42,122 bases of DNA from a virus, in the IMG/VR virus record IMGVR_UViG_3300011115_000750, positions 1 through 42,122 of that record; one strand, 5' to 3'. Within the stretch, counting starts at the first letter, position 1. Each line of letters opens with the position of its first letter. Below the pieces are notes generated by a model. That model searched no databases, was not told the DNA's origin, and saw nothing but the letters and a program-made list of their open reading frames with translations. Shown one piece after another: positions 1 to 7,877 of this stretch. Made by a program: the position numbers and the translations under genes.

Positions 1-205
1 TACCAACGACGTTAACCGTAGTCGCAGTCAAAACAGCCGTAGTGATACAGCCATTTGAAGACATGAGAACCACATCACCAAAGTAAATACTGGTGCCATG
101 TGCCGTTTGGATCGGAATTTGCCGAGTAGAACCGGAAAAGACCTGTCCGCCCAGCAGATTTACAGGGATTAGCCCGTAGGGTGCTGAAACAGTAGGATAA
201 GCCAT
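1..205 (-). CDS. Capsid-associated structural protein, N-terminal fragment
   Basis: The reading frame opens with ATG at 203-205 and runs off the left edge, giving 68 residues that begin MAYPTVSAPYGLIPVNLLGG. An AGGAGT ribosome site sits about 8 nt upstream of the start. The gene follows portal, scaffold and a 152-aa protein in the same operon, which is where the major capsid or a decoration protein is normally encoded. The opening (aromatic-Gly-hydrophobic-Pro-Val-Asn, then a GGQ and a GSTRQIPI stretch) resembles N-termini of capsid-region proteins that I recall from environmental phages. No fold-defining motif is visible. Major capsid versus decoration protein cannot be decided from this fragment. 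Confidence 0.6.
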   Translation of the reverse strand, partial: MAYPTVSAPYGLIPVNLLGGQVFSGSTRQIPIQTAHGTSIYFGDVVLMSSNGCITTAVLTATTVNVVG

Positions 206-226
206 TAAGGACTCCTGATATATAAG

Positions 227-685
227 TTAAGAATTTCCACGCCCAAACGAAACGGCGGATTTCTTCTCACTAAAGAGAGGCATACGCGCATCGTTGGACT
301 GCATAAAGCTGTTATCTACGGCTTTTATCTGATCTGCGGACGCTTTGTTATAGAACGCTGCGCGTTGCTCCATGAATTCTTTAGGAATTTTGCACAGCAG
401 AAGCCCACCAATCTCGATATTGCCTTTAAACTTGCTGTTAGGATCAGAGAACACATGCATGTGCGGTTGCGACTCCGCTTTTACAGGTTCCCAACCTTCA
501 CGGAATTTTGCAGACGTATTCGTCGGGTCAAATTGACCCAGCAAAGCTGTCCGTACCCACCTGAACGAATACCCTTCTTCCGGTTGAGGAGTAGGCAGTC
601 CAGTTGGTTGTTCCCAACGCTTTGCGCGTTGAGTTGTTGCACGATCTTCTTGTTCACGCCCAGTACGATTAGTAGCATCAACCAT
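227..685 (-). CDS. Conserved-looking virion-module protein, 152 aa, function unknown
   Basis: This is a soluble, charged protein of 152 residues with no membrane segment or signal peptide. The N-terminal third is rich in Arg, Gln, Thr and Pro and looks disordered. Residues from about 40 onward are mixed alpha/beta. It lies between scaffold and the capsid-associated gene, overlaps the scaffold stop by 8 nt, and is therefore translationally coupled to the head genes. Position suggests a role in head assembly or as a minor head protein. No family is recognised and no function is assigned. Confidence 0.7.
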   Translation of the reverse strand: MVDATNRTGREQEDRATTQRAKRWEQPTGLPTPQPEEGYSFRWVRTALLGQFDPTNTSAKFREGWEPVKAESQPHMHVFSDPNSKFKGNIEIGGLLLCKIPKEFMEQRAAFYNKASADQIKAVDNSFMQSNDARMPLFSEKKSAVSFGRGNS

Positions 686-1622
686 TTGTGTTCTCCAATT
701 TAATTACTTCACGCGCATATGCTTCAGGGGTAAGGCCGAATTTCTTCGCTAGACCCATCTGCGTCTGCGTAAGTCGCACTCTGTTTGGCGCGGTGCTTCG
801 CGTGGCTGGAGCAACTACATTGGCTGCTTTGCGGTTCGCGGGCTTGCCCGTCGATTCCGTTTGATCCCCCTCATAGTATTCAGGGAATCGCTTTCTTATC
901 GTACTGTTCAGTCGGCTGTAATACGCATCGCTACTCGTATCAACGCCTTCCTTGACAAGTTTTTCGTGCAGACCCAGTGCGAGGGCTGTCATCTCCTCAT
1001 CAACACCAAACCAAGTATTCTTTTGACGCCAAGTTTCTGCCTTGGGATCAACGACTTGCTGTGGTGCTTGTGCCTGTTGATTGCGTTCTACCCCAGTTTC
1101 TTGGGTTTGTAAAGTAGGTTTATAACTCTGGTAATCACGGAGTTTGAATTTTGCGTCCGTCATCGCCTCTTGTGCGTCCGCAATTGCGTCAGCATCACCA
1201 GCCTCATAAGCCTCTTTTAGCTTCTGTTTGGACGCAGAAAGCTCATCTGTGGCGGTCTTGGTAACCGCACCCATAAGCATTTTCTCGCCAGCGCCTAACT
1301 TTTGTTTAAGCTCGTTGTTCTCAGCAATGTATCGCTGGGCTACAGAAACGGCTTCTTCCCGCTCACGCGTGGCTGACTCTTTCGCCCTGCGCTCATCATG
1401 CCAGACCTTCTTCATCTGACCCAGACGCTGCTTCACCTTGGTGGAATACTCAGCCAGATCATCCTTCTCTAGCTCATCTACCATTGCTTGCGGCAGCGGC
1501 TCCCGGTTACGGTCTGCTACAGGCGTATCATCTACGACCTCAACCTCGACCTCCGGCGTTACCTCCACCTCAACAGTGGAGTCTTCTGCTTCGTCAGGAA
1601 ACTTATATGCTTCTTCAGCCAT
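678..1622 (-). CDS. Putative capsid scaffolding protein
   Basis: This 314-aa protein has a very acidic N-terminus (residues 1-60, dominated by Glu, Asp and Val). A long charged helical, probably coiled-coil, stretch follows at about residues 55-165. A Gln/Pro-rich linker comes next, and then a basic C-terminal segment with an Arg/Lys-rich patch near 265-300. An acidic start, central coiled coil and basic tail are typical of tailed-phage scaffolding proteins, whose basic C-terminus contacts the coat subunit. The gene sits between portal and the capsid-associated gene, the usual scaffold position. No protease domain is visible. The call rests on architecture and position, not on a diagnostic motif. 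Confidence 0.62.
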   Translation of the reverse strand: MAEEAYKFPDEAEDSTVEVEVTPEVEVEVVDDTPVADRNREPLPQAMVDELEKDDLAEYSTKVKQRLGQMKKVWHDERRAKESATREREEAVSVAQRYIAENNELKQKLGAGEKMLMGAVTKTATDELSASKQKLKEAYEAGDADAIADAQEAMTDAKFKLRDYQSYKPTLQTQETGVERNQQAQAPQQVVDPKAETWRQKNTWFGVDEEMTALALGLHEKLVKEGVDTSSDAYYSRLNSTIRKRFPEYYEGDQTESTGKPANRKAANVVAPATRSTAPNRVRLTQTQMGLAKKFGLTPEAYAREVIKLENTNG

Positions 1623-1631
1623 TTGATTCTC

Positions 1632-2000
1632 CTATGCGCGAGCTATGCCACGGGGGTCTTGAACAACACCCTCGACATTGTCGTCGTTGATAAGACGGAA
1701 TTCCCGCCCATGAATTTTCAGCCGCGACCCGGTATTAGGGCGCACCAAAACAAAATCACCTTCTTTACACCAGCCGCCAGATGGAAACCGAGCCACATCC
1801 TTATAACAATCAGGGCCAAGCGCCATGACAAACAACACCGTGGTTAGCCGTTCCTCATAAGTTTTAGTGATGTCGGCCTTCGCAATGCCACTCTCATATT
1901 CATCTTTAATTTCAGGAACCATACACAGAACATGAAACCCTGATGGAACTGGCATCTGCTTGGCTTTAACTTCTTCTTGCGGTATCTCACTCATCGTCAT
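1632..2000 (-). CDS. GroES-like co-chaperonin (Cpn10 fold)
   Basis: This is a 122-aa protein. Residues about 15-120 follow the co-chaperonin pattern: an opening beta strand (GFHVLCMVPEI), a mobile-loop-like segment near 35-50, then VLFVMALGP, KEGDFVLVRPNTG and a closing strand resembling the GroES motif that ends in a hydrophobic valine pair. Phage co-chaperonins such as T4 gp31 replace host GroES to fold coat protein. Its place between portal and scaffold fits a capsid-folding role. The N-terminal 15 residues are an extension relative to GroES. The likely partner is host GroEL, since no GroEL is seen here. An alternative is a head-completion protein with a similar beta barrel. Confidence 0.6.
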   Translation of the reverse strand: MTMSEIPQEEVKAKQMPVPSGFHVLCMVPEIKDEYESGIAKADITKTYEERLTTVLFVMALGPDCYKDVARFPSGGWCKEGDFVLVRPNTGSRLKIHGREFRLINDDNVEGVVQDPRGIARA

Positions 2001-2187
2001 CTTTCTCCATTTGTTTTTGCAGGGTTTGGGTTAATTCTTTTGCAAAATCTAATCCCTGAATGATTCCGCAAAGTTTTTGATACTCGCTATAATCTTTCGC
2101 AGCACCGCGCCCCAAGTGCTGTTCTATTTCTGTGCGCCGCTCATCAAGTTTTGTTTTGATGTAATCAAATGGCGTGGAGAAACTCAT
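1987..2187 (-). CDS. Small helical protein next to portal, 66 aa
   Basis: This 66-residue, almost entirely helical and acidic-ended protein has no membrane segment. It overlaps the portal stop codon by 4 nt (ATGA) and its own end overlaps the co-chaperonin start, so the three genes are translationally coupled. Small proteins of this pattern (an N-terminal STPFDYIK-like stretch, then an amphipathic helix with a CGIIQGL segment) are common beside portal genes of podovirus-like phages. Their role is unknown to me. A function in head assembly is inferred from position only. Confidence 0.7.
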   Translation of the reverse strand: MSFSTPFDYIKTKLDERRTEIEQHLGRGAAKDYSEYQKLCGIIQGLDFAKELTQTLQKQMEKDDDE

Positions 2188-4748
2188 TCAATTGGCTCTT
2201 TTGCTTTCTGCTGCGCTTGCATAAGAGATTCTCTTTGCGCTTCTTCCATTCGCTGCTGCCGCTGTTGTTCTATTTGCTCACGATGTTTTGTGTAATCAAG
2301 AACTTTGTCTTTAGAATGCCTCGCCATATCAGCGCCAGTCCGATCCTGCGCCATGCTTTGCTGGTGAGTCAGGGATGTCTGGTGCTTCTGAGAATCAGCC
2401 ATCAGCTTCGCCGCATCTATCTGCTGACGCCCTTGAATCTCAGTCCCTCTAAGCTGAAGCTCTTGCTGTTTAAACGCAATATCAGCTTGGTCTTTTGCTG
2501 CTTTACGCTGCACTTCACTTTCTTTAATCTGAATTTCCTTCTGCTGCATCTGCATCAACGGGTCTTGTGCTTGCTGTTGGGCTTGCTGTTGCTGCGCTTC
2601 CGCAGTGTTCTTCTGCAAGAGTTTCGCTGCTGCCTGTGCTGCAAGCTGTGACAACTGCACCTCAATCTCAGGCGGCAACGTGCGGTCTTCTGCCTCTATG
2701 CCTTCTTCCTGCATCGGGGGTAGTGCGGCTCCAAGTTGTTTCTCAATCTCTTTGCGATATTGGAACGCAACATGCTCCATGACATGCGCCATAGCCGCAG
2801 CCTGAATTGCCTGTGCCTGTGGGTTCTGCCCCATAATCTGCATAATCTTGGGGTCATGCATAGCAGCCATATGAACACCCAAGTGGGCCTCATGGTCTTG
2901 CAGTAGAAAGGCTTTCACCGGCTTGCCACGCATAATATTCATGTTCTCCGACACTGGATCAACAGGCTTCATATCCTCAGTAGTGGGAACGATCTTCTCC
3001 GCATTCTTAACACCTAGCGTCTGAATCATCTGCCGGTGGAGATAGGGCAAGTCATATATCTGCGGAGCGCCAGCAGCTAACTGAAGCACTGCTTGGAATT
3101 GAACCACACGTTGGCTCATTGTTGAAGCATTGGGATCGGACACAGGGATGATATCCACCATGTCATAGTCGCTGCGCTTGGCCTTTCTACTACCAACTTC
3201 CGGCTCGTAGTCGTATTCTTCTGGAGTGTTGTCACGGATAATTCCCGCAAGCAACTTGAACTCTTGTTTCATCGAATAGTGAATCCGCGCCTGAACCGCG
3301 CTCATCACCTTCAACATCCGCTCCAATATTGCCAGCGTAGTCCCAACCGGGGACTGTGCCGACATATCACTTACCTTCAAATCACCTGTAGCCGCGAACC
3401 TTTGACCGTCCGCAACGATCTTATCCATCAGCGCAGCCAAGACTTGGCTAGGCTCCTTGTATGGCAGGGGCAATATGTTGTCCCTAATCGCGCCACTCGG
3501 CAGATCGACATCACGGAATTCGCCGGGGGAGATGGGGGTGTCATCTCCTTTGATGCGAAGCCCACGCGCCTTTAACCCGCCGGGAAGGTTACTCAATGTG
3601 CCAGCATCTACTAGCTGACGAATAAGGGATGTGGCTGCTCTCGCATGTCCACCGATCAGATGTATCAGTCCGAAGTAATAAAACCCAAACCCCGGTATGT
3701 ATCCGTAATGCACGAAGTGCTGGCGACGGGCTTTAAGTTTGTCATCCTCAAGCCAATTACGCCGTACAGCCAGTATCGTGTTAGTGCCTTTCTCCATTGT
3801 TACTACATAAGGCAGGGCTATACCTGTAGCTTCCCCATCCTCGTCTTCATCCGCATAGCCATCCAGATCAAGGTCAACATGCATCTCCAGCAATTGGAAA
3901 CGGTTATCCACTGATGCTGCAAAGCCTTGATCCTTTGCTTTCTGCTTCTCCACCTCGTCCATTATTACAATAGGGTCACCAAGATCAACATCACGATAGA
4001 ACCCCGCAACCTGCAACCGGCGTAACTCATTTTTAGTTTTACGCATCCGGTGCGTCACACGTTCTGCGCTTTCCAGATTAGATGTGCCATAAGAAACAAT
4101 GATGTCTTCCGCAGGGATGTAAACCGCAGTCTGCCGATCCATAGACGGGTCAAAATAAATCTTCTTGAAGGCGTTTCCTGAGAGACACAGACTTAACAAA
4201 AGACGTTCATGCTCAGGTCTGTATTCCCGCATGACCTCAGTCAGTTCGTAGTTCATGTCAGCAGCAACGCGGACTGAAGCCTCGTTTTTCTCGATAGTCT
4301 CTTTGCCAAGGATCACAGTCTTCACCGGCCCCGCAGCCGGGAATGTCTCCATGATTGTCTCGGATTGGAACTTAACTGCGCTCTCCATTAACAGCGGGTG
4401 CGTCACTCCACAAGCGCCCTGCCACGGTTCGCTGCGTTCTTCGTACTTCAAACCAAGGAGCTTCAACCCGTCTACGTAAGTGGTAAGCCACTCTTTACGG
4501 GAAGTAATATCGTTTTCATAGTCTTCCAGCAGTTCCCCCGCCAAGGTCGAAAGCTGGCCCTCGTCCATTTCTTCAGCCAGATTGCTATCAAACTCAGACT
4601 CGCCGCCCGGTTCTATCTCAATCTCCAGCCCGCCAATCCCAATCTTCACGGACTCAGGGTCTTCAATTTCAATCTCAATATCCGGTTCTTGAGACTCCAT
4701 CATTCCTACGGGAGCTTGGTACAGTGCTTTATCTATATTGGTAGCCAT
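2184..4748 (-). CDS. Portal protein
   Basis: This 854-aa protein is encoded directly after the large terminase, 9 nt downstream. An acidic N-terminus (1-65) precedes a globular region of about 65-650. That region includes a long helical stretch near 455-520 of the type that forms the portal stem and wing (VGTTLAILERMLKVMSAVQ). Residues about 690-854 are a Gln/Glu/Lys-rich coiled coil. Portal proteins form the dodecameric DNA channel at one capsid vertex and dock the terminase motor. The length exceeds the P22 portal (725 aa), mainly because of the C-terminal coiled coil. One GTTTAAAC motif, at 2468, encodes Phe-Lys-Gln in this coiled coil. Confidence 0.85.
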   Translation of the reverse strand: MATNIDKALYQAPVGMMESQEPDIEIEIEDPESVKIGIGGLEIEIEPGGESEFDSNLAEEMDEGQLSTLAGELLEDYENDITSRKEWLTTYVDGLKLLGLKYEERSEPWQGACGVTHPLLMESAVKFQSETIMETFPAAGPVKTVILGKETIEKNEASVRVAADMNYELTEVMREYRPEHERLLLSLCLSGNAFKKIYFDPSMDRQTAVYIPAEDIIVSYGTSNLESAERVTHRMRKTKNELRRLQVAGFYRDVDLGDPIVIMDEVEKQKAKDQGFAASVDNRFQLLEMHVDLDLDGYADEDEDGEATGIALPYVVTMEKGTNTILAVRRNWLEDDKLKARRQHFVHYGYIPGFGFYYFGLIHLIGGHARAATSLIRQLVDAGTLSNLPGGLKARGLRIKGDDTPISPGEFRDVDLPSGAIRDNILPLPYKEPSQVLAALMDKIVADGQRFAATGDLKVSDMSAQSPVGTTLAILERMLKVMSAVQARIHYSMKQEFKLLAGIIRDNTPEEYDYEPEVGSRKAKRSDYDMVDIIPVSDPNASTMSQRVVQFQAVLQLAAGAPQIYDLPYLHRQMIQTLGVKNAEKIVPTTEDMKPVDPVSENMNIMRGKPVKAFLLQDHEAHLGVHMAAMHDPKIMQIMGQNPQAQAIQAAAMAHVMEHVAFQYRKEIEKQLGAALPPMQEEGIEAEDRTLPPEIEVQLSQLAAQAAAKLLQKNTAEAQQQQAQQQAQDPLMQMQQKEIQIKESEVQRKAAKDQADIAFKQQELQLRGTEIQGRQQIDAAKLMADSQKHQTSLTHQQSMAQDRTGADMARHSKDKVLDYTKHREQIEQQRQQRMEEAQRESLMQAQQKAKEPIE

Positions 4749-4757
4749 GTTTTTTCC

Positions 4758-6263
4758 TTAGTAATACCCCAAACCCTTACGAGATTTAAACCGCTTAACG
4801 GCTTCCGGCTCATCTGAGGGCGCTCTTATAAATCCACCTTGTCTGAAACGAAGAAGAGCTTGGCTTGTTGAATCGACCAAGTCATCGTTGTCACCATATG
4901 GAAACGCAGCCATCTCCTCGACTACCTCTTCAGCCCAACGGGTGTCTGGACACCAAACCAAGCCAGAGGCGAACATGTCAGATATAGCGTTTACACGGGC
5001 AATCTTATCCGAACCCTTGGTGGGCGTGTATTCAGAAACAGGTATACCCATGCTCCGCATCTCGTAAATCAAGGGCGCTCCCGCTGCTTTCTTCTCCACA
5101 ATCAAGGTGTCTGGGTTCCACTGCTTCCAAAACTCATACGCAGCCCGCTTCAAGTCCGGGAACTCAATGCGCTCCTTGAATGCATCCAAAAGAATCACAT
5201 TGGCGATGTCTTTACCTTCGTTATTTGTCCGGTAGAAGATGCCCCATGTAGTGCAAGCACTGAAGTCAGCCCTGTTGTGCTTCTCAAATGCTGTGTCCCA
5301 AGACTGAATGATGTAATCGCACTTAGGCGCTCTCTCCTCTTCCCAGATGTTCCACATCTCTCGCTTGATGATGGCTCCCTGCTCAGATGTTGGGTTCTGT
5401 TGGTACTGAGCTTGCCACTTGGAGACAGGAAGCTCCGCCATGATCGACTCAAGCTCGCTTTTGCTCCAAAATTCAGGCCATAACGGATTGCCAGAAGGCA
5501 TTAATGCAGGGAATTCAATGACTTCCCATTGATCCCCGCCTCTGGTTGCCGAATGCTCCAGTATCTGACCCGTCAGGTCGCGCTTTGCCCAGCGGGTCAT
5601 AACCATGACTATGGCTCCACCCGGCTGTAAACGCTGTCTAGGGCCGGATGAATACCATTCAAACGTCTTATCATAGATTTTTGGGTCATTCTGCATGGCT
5701 TCTTGCTCAGAATGAGGGTCATCTATGATTAAAAGGTCGGCTCCCTTACCCGTTACAGCGCCGCCAACACCGATAGCGAAGTATTCACCACCCATATGGG
5801 TGTTCCATCTACCCGCAGCCTTGGAATCAGCAGACAACTTGGTGTTGAAAACAGCTTGATAATCAGAAGAACTGACAAGGTTCCTCACTTTACGTCCGAA
5901 TCCGACAGATAACTCCGCAGTGTGTGCCGTTTGGATGATCTTTTTGTCCGGGAACTTACCTAAAAACCACGCTGGCAGGAGAAAAGAGGCGAATTCACTC
6001 TTAGTATGGCGTGGAGGCATGTTTATTATCAGCCTCTTCAAGTCTCCACTGGCTACGCGTTCAAACGCGTTAGCCATAACTTGATGATGTTTACCGGGTA
6101 TGAACGCTGTCCACATGTCCCTGACAAAAGACATGAAGTTTTCTTTGTTCATGTCCTTCTTATGAGACTGGAGCAGCGTGTGTATCTTCCCAATCTCCTT
6201 GGAGTTGGGAGGTAATGAAGCAAGGAGCGTCTTGTAACGCTCCAGTTCGTCTCTGGTAAGCAT
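4758..6263 (-). CDS. terL: Terminase large subunit
   Basis: This 501-aa DNA-packaging motor has an N-terminal ATPase and a C-terminal RNase H-fold nuclease. The ATPase has a Walker A variant at residues 82-90 (MPPRHTKSE) and a Walker B at 177-182 (LLIIDD). The nuclease acidic residues are likely D323 (SWDTAF), E390 (LIVEKK) and D461/D464 (DDLVDS). The spacing matches complete large terminases. Its start overlaps the stop of the winged-helix gene by one base (TAATG), and portal follows immediately. The PPRHTKSE form of Walker A is common in this branch of phage terminases. Confidence 0.93.
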   Translation of the reverse strand: MLTRDELERYKTLLASLPPNSKEIGKIHTLLQSHKKDMNKENFMSFVRDMWTAFIPGKHHQVMANAFERVASGDLKRLIINMPPRHTKSEFASFLLPAWFLGKFPDKKIIQTAHTAELSVGFGRKVRNLVSSSDYQAVFNTKLSADSKAAGRWNTHMGGEYFAIGVGGAVTGKGADLLIIDDPHSEQEAMQNDPKIYDKTFEWYSSGPRQRLQPGGAIVMVMTRWAKRDLTGQILEHSATRGGDQWEVIEFPALMPSGNPLWPEFWSKSELESIMAELPVSKWQAQYQQNPTSEQGAIIKREMWNIWEEERAPKCDYIIQSWDTAFEKHNRADFSACTTWGIFYRTNNEGKDIANVILLDAFKERIEFPDLKRAAYEFWKQWNPDTLIVEKKAAGAPLIYEMRSMGIPVSEYTPTKGSDKIARVNAISDMFASGLVWCPDTRWAEEVVEEMAAFPYGDNDDLVDSTSQALLRFRQGGFIRAPSDEPEAVKRFKSRKGLGYY

Positions 6264-6496
6264 TAAAGCGCAGAGATAGTCTGTACTGATCTATCTTCTA
6301 TTCTGATGCTCCTGCACTTCTTGCCCCGGATGGAGATCATCCCAGCCTTGTATATCTTATGGACTATACGGTGGATGTTGCCACGAGCCTTAAGGCTTAA
6401 GCCTTTTGCAATCTCTTCATACGAGGGCGATACACCATGAATATTGATGTATGCGCGTATGAAGTCATAAACGCGTCGTTGCTGGTCAGTAATCAT
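6263..6496 (-). CDS. LexA-type winged-helix DNA-binding protein without peptidase domain
   Basis: This 77-aa protein is close to the N-terminal DNA-binding domain of LexA. A first helix begins QQRRVYDFI. The helix-turn-helix lies at about 22-50 (SPSYEEIAKGLSL), followed by a beta wing near 52-66. The S24-type autoprotease half of LexA is absent, so self-cleavage is not possible. It lies between the small and large terminase genes and shares a TAATG junction with terL. It could be a late-gene regulator, a lysogeny regulator, or a factor acting on the repeat-rich DNA just upstream. An accessory packaging role is also possible. The DNA-binding class is fairly secure; the function is not. Confidence 0.72.
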   Translation of the reverse strand: MITDQQRRVYDFIRAYINIHGVSPSYEEIAKGLSLKARGNIHRIVHKIYKAGMISIRGKKCRSIRIEDRSVQTISAL

Positions 6497-6756
6497 GCAC
6501 TCACCTAAATGAATGTTAATGAGAACACTTTACAACATTAGCCGTTTAAACACAACAAACTATAAATTCGCGTTACCCGGCTTTCGCTCCCGCCCCGTTA
6601 CTGCCCGTTTAAACAGGGCAACGTGCTTTAGTTAAGGTATATCTTAACTAAATGCGTATTCCCAGTTATCCGCTACAAGCGCTACATCCGCTACACGATA
6701 GCATCCCCCGTTTAAACGCTATAAGTCCTCACGGGAAAAGTTTCTATTTTTTTATG

Positions 6757-6880
6757 TAGGGGGGGGGGAGGAGGAAAAGGAAAGTATAGGGGGTAGGTGC
6801 TGGGATGAGCAGGATCGAGCGTAAGGGCGGAGGCGAGGAGGTGACAGAAATTCGGGGGGGATGGGGTAGGGTAGGGGTCG
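6757..6880 (+). other. G-rich strand with G-quadruplex-type motif
   Basis: The plus strand has long guanine runs beginning at about 6757 and recurring to about 6880. The best quadruplex-forming stretch is 6854-6877: runs of 7, 4, 3 and 4 guanines separated by the two-base loops AT, TA and TA. The asymmetry is striking against a roughly half-GC neighbourhood. On the minus strand, in the direction of terS-to-terL transcription, the RNA would be C-rich. Confidence 0.6.
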
Positions 6881-6939
6881 TCTAGGCTGGGATAAACCGT
6901 GCTGGGGCTGGGCGTTTAAACGCTCCACGATGCCAGCAG

Positions 6940-7011
6940 GCGCTGCGCTGTGCGCTCCATAGTGCGATGCGGTGCGCGTCATAGAGCGCGTCATAGAGCG
7001 CCTCATAGGGG
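6940..7011 (+). repeat. 12-bp tandem iteron-like array, six degenerate units
   Basis: Six consecutive 12-base units start at 6940, 6952, 6964, 6976, 6988 and 7000, each beginning GC. Units four and five are identical (GCGTCATAGAGC). Units two and six are variants carrying the same CATAG core (GCGCTCCATAGT and GCCTCATAGGGG). Units one and three are more diverged. A related array lies at 7833-7877 on the other side of terS. Short directly repeated sites of this kind are known as iterons in replication origins and as terminase- or repressor-binding arrays. Which one applies here is inference. Confidence 0.65.
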
Positions 7012-7018
7012 CATCGGA

Positions 7019-7055
7019 CAGGGGCATGTGCCTATATTAGGCATTTCGTCCCCTG
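7019..7055. other. Nested hairpin downstream of terS
   Basis: Inner arms TGCCTA (7029-7034) and TAGGCA (7038-7043) close a three-base loop. Outer arms CAGGGG (7019-7024) and CCCCTG (7050-7055) enclose them. It begins 17 nt after the terS stop in the terS direction. No T-run follows on the minus strand, so it is a weak candidate for an intrinsic terminator. It could instead be an RNA processing site or a DNA structural element. Confidence 0.5.
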
Positions 7056-7071
7056 TGCAAGCCCTTGATTA

Positions 7072-7653
7072 CTATGCAGATTCCTTGCGGATAGGCACTA
7101 CATTGCCCAACAACGAGAGGCTGGACTCTAGATCGGCCTTCAGTTGCTCAGTGCTGATCGTCTCGACCTTGCTCTCGACCTTGTCCGTGAACATACCGAT
7201 GGCTCTCCCCATCATTTCCAGAGCTTTGAGTTTGTCGGCGTCTCTCTTGTCGGTGTCCGCGTGATGTTTAAACTGCTCCATGACAAATCGGCGAGCGGCT
7301 ACAGCGTCATCCACGATATTCTGGGAAACCCGCTCCCAGACATCGCCGCAGAGCGCCGCTACTCTAGCGTCCCTCATAAGCCTACTCGCCCCCTGAATCA
7401 CCCTGTGTTCTTTGCCATCCTCCACCGAGTAAGCCGTTCTGTATGCTTCCCTACTGCTCTTCCCTTGCGCGACGAGTGACGCGAAAGAACGCATCTTCGC
7501 TGTGATACGACGCGTCTTAGTCCCTCTGATTCGACCATTGACTGAGCGCTTTGGCTTTACAGCACTCGCCAACCGTTCGGCTTCGCCTTTTCTCTCCCCC
7601 TCAGTAGCATCGTTCTCTAGCTCCATGCGCGCATCATATTCGGCATCAGTCAT
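7072..7653 (-). CDS. terS: Terminase small subunit
   Basis: The protein has 193 residues if it starts at 7653. The start two codons upstream (7657-7659) has its Shine-Dalgarno directly abutting, whereas AAGG lies about 6 nt before 7653. After a basic N-terminal segment comes a DNA-binding helical domain of the Terminase_2 type (SFASLVAQGKSSREAYRTAY, then SRLMRDARVAAL). An oligomerising helical region and a polar C-terminal tail that could contact the large subunit follow. The small subunit recognises the packaging site and feeds DNA to the large subunit. It lies upstream of terL but separated by a 77-aa gene and about 575 bases of repeat-rich DNA, which is unusual. The GTTTAAAC at 7266 encodes Phe-Lys. 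Confidence 0.75.
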   Translation of the reverse strand: MTDAEYDARMELENDATEGERKGEAERLASAVKPKRSVNGRIRGTKTRRITAKMRSFASLVAQGKSSREAYRTAYSVEDGKEHRVIQGASRLMRDARVAALCGDVWERVSQNIVDDAVAARRFVMEQFKHHADTDKRDADKLKALEMMGRAIGMFTDKVESKVETISTEQLKADLESSLSLLGNVVPIRKESA

Positions 7654-7832
7654 AATCATCCTTAATTCACTCTGTTAACCCTCTAAACAGCCAACCGTTT
7701 AAACGCCTCACAGCCAGCAGCACAATCTTCGCTCCATAGCGCAGCGCTCTATGAGATTCTATCTGTTCTCCCAGCGCCGCGCCACGAGAACACGCCGCCG
7801 TCGCTCTAGTGCCGCGTTTAAACGCGCACCTC

Positions 7833-7877
7833 GCGCTCATAGTGCGCTCACTGCTGCGCTCATAGCGCCGCTCATTG
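7833..7877 (+). repeat. 11-12 bp tandem array, four units, related to the 6940 array
   Basis: Units start at 7833, 7844, 7856 and 7867. Each begins GCGCTCA or GCCGCTCA, and the first and third share GCGCTCATAG. The CATAG core and GC-rich flanks match the array at 6940-7011. Inverted or single copies of the core occur at about 7731-7752 (CTCCATAGCGC, then the reverse form GCGCTCTATGAG). The arrays therefore bracket terS. Confidence 0.6.

Larger units (their letters stand above)
6497..7071. other. Non-coding, repeat-rich region between terS and the winged-helix gene
   Basis: About 575 bases have no convincing gene. The stretch holds four GTTTAAAC palindromes (6544, 6607, 6710, 6914), a strongly G-rich plus strand from about 6757 to 6880, a 12-bp tandem array (6940-7011) and a nested hairpin (7019-7055). 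The only longer frame (minus, 6752-7027) reads straight through the repeats and is low-complexity. It interrupts what would otherwise be one packaging operon. A packaging site, a replication origin or a regulatory region would all fit; none is proved by the sequence. Confidence 0.75.

Noticed and set aside
6752-7027. Open frame of 91 codons on the minus strand
   Set aside because: It reads through the tandem repeats and the G-rich strand, giving Ser/Pro/Arg-rich low-complexity protein with no ribosome site.
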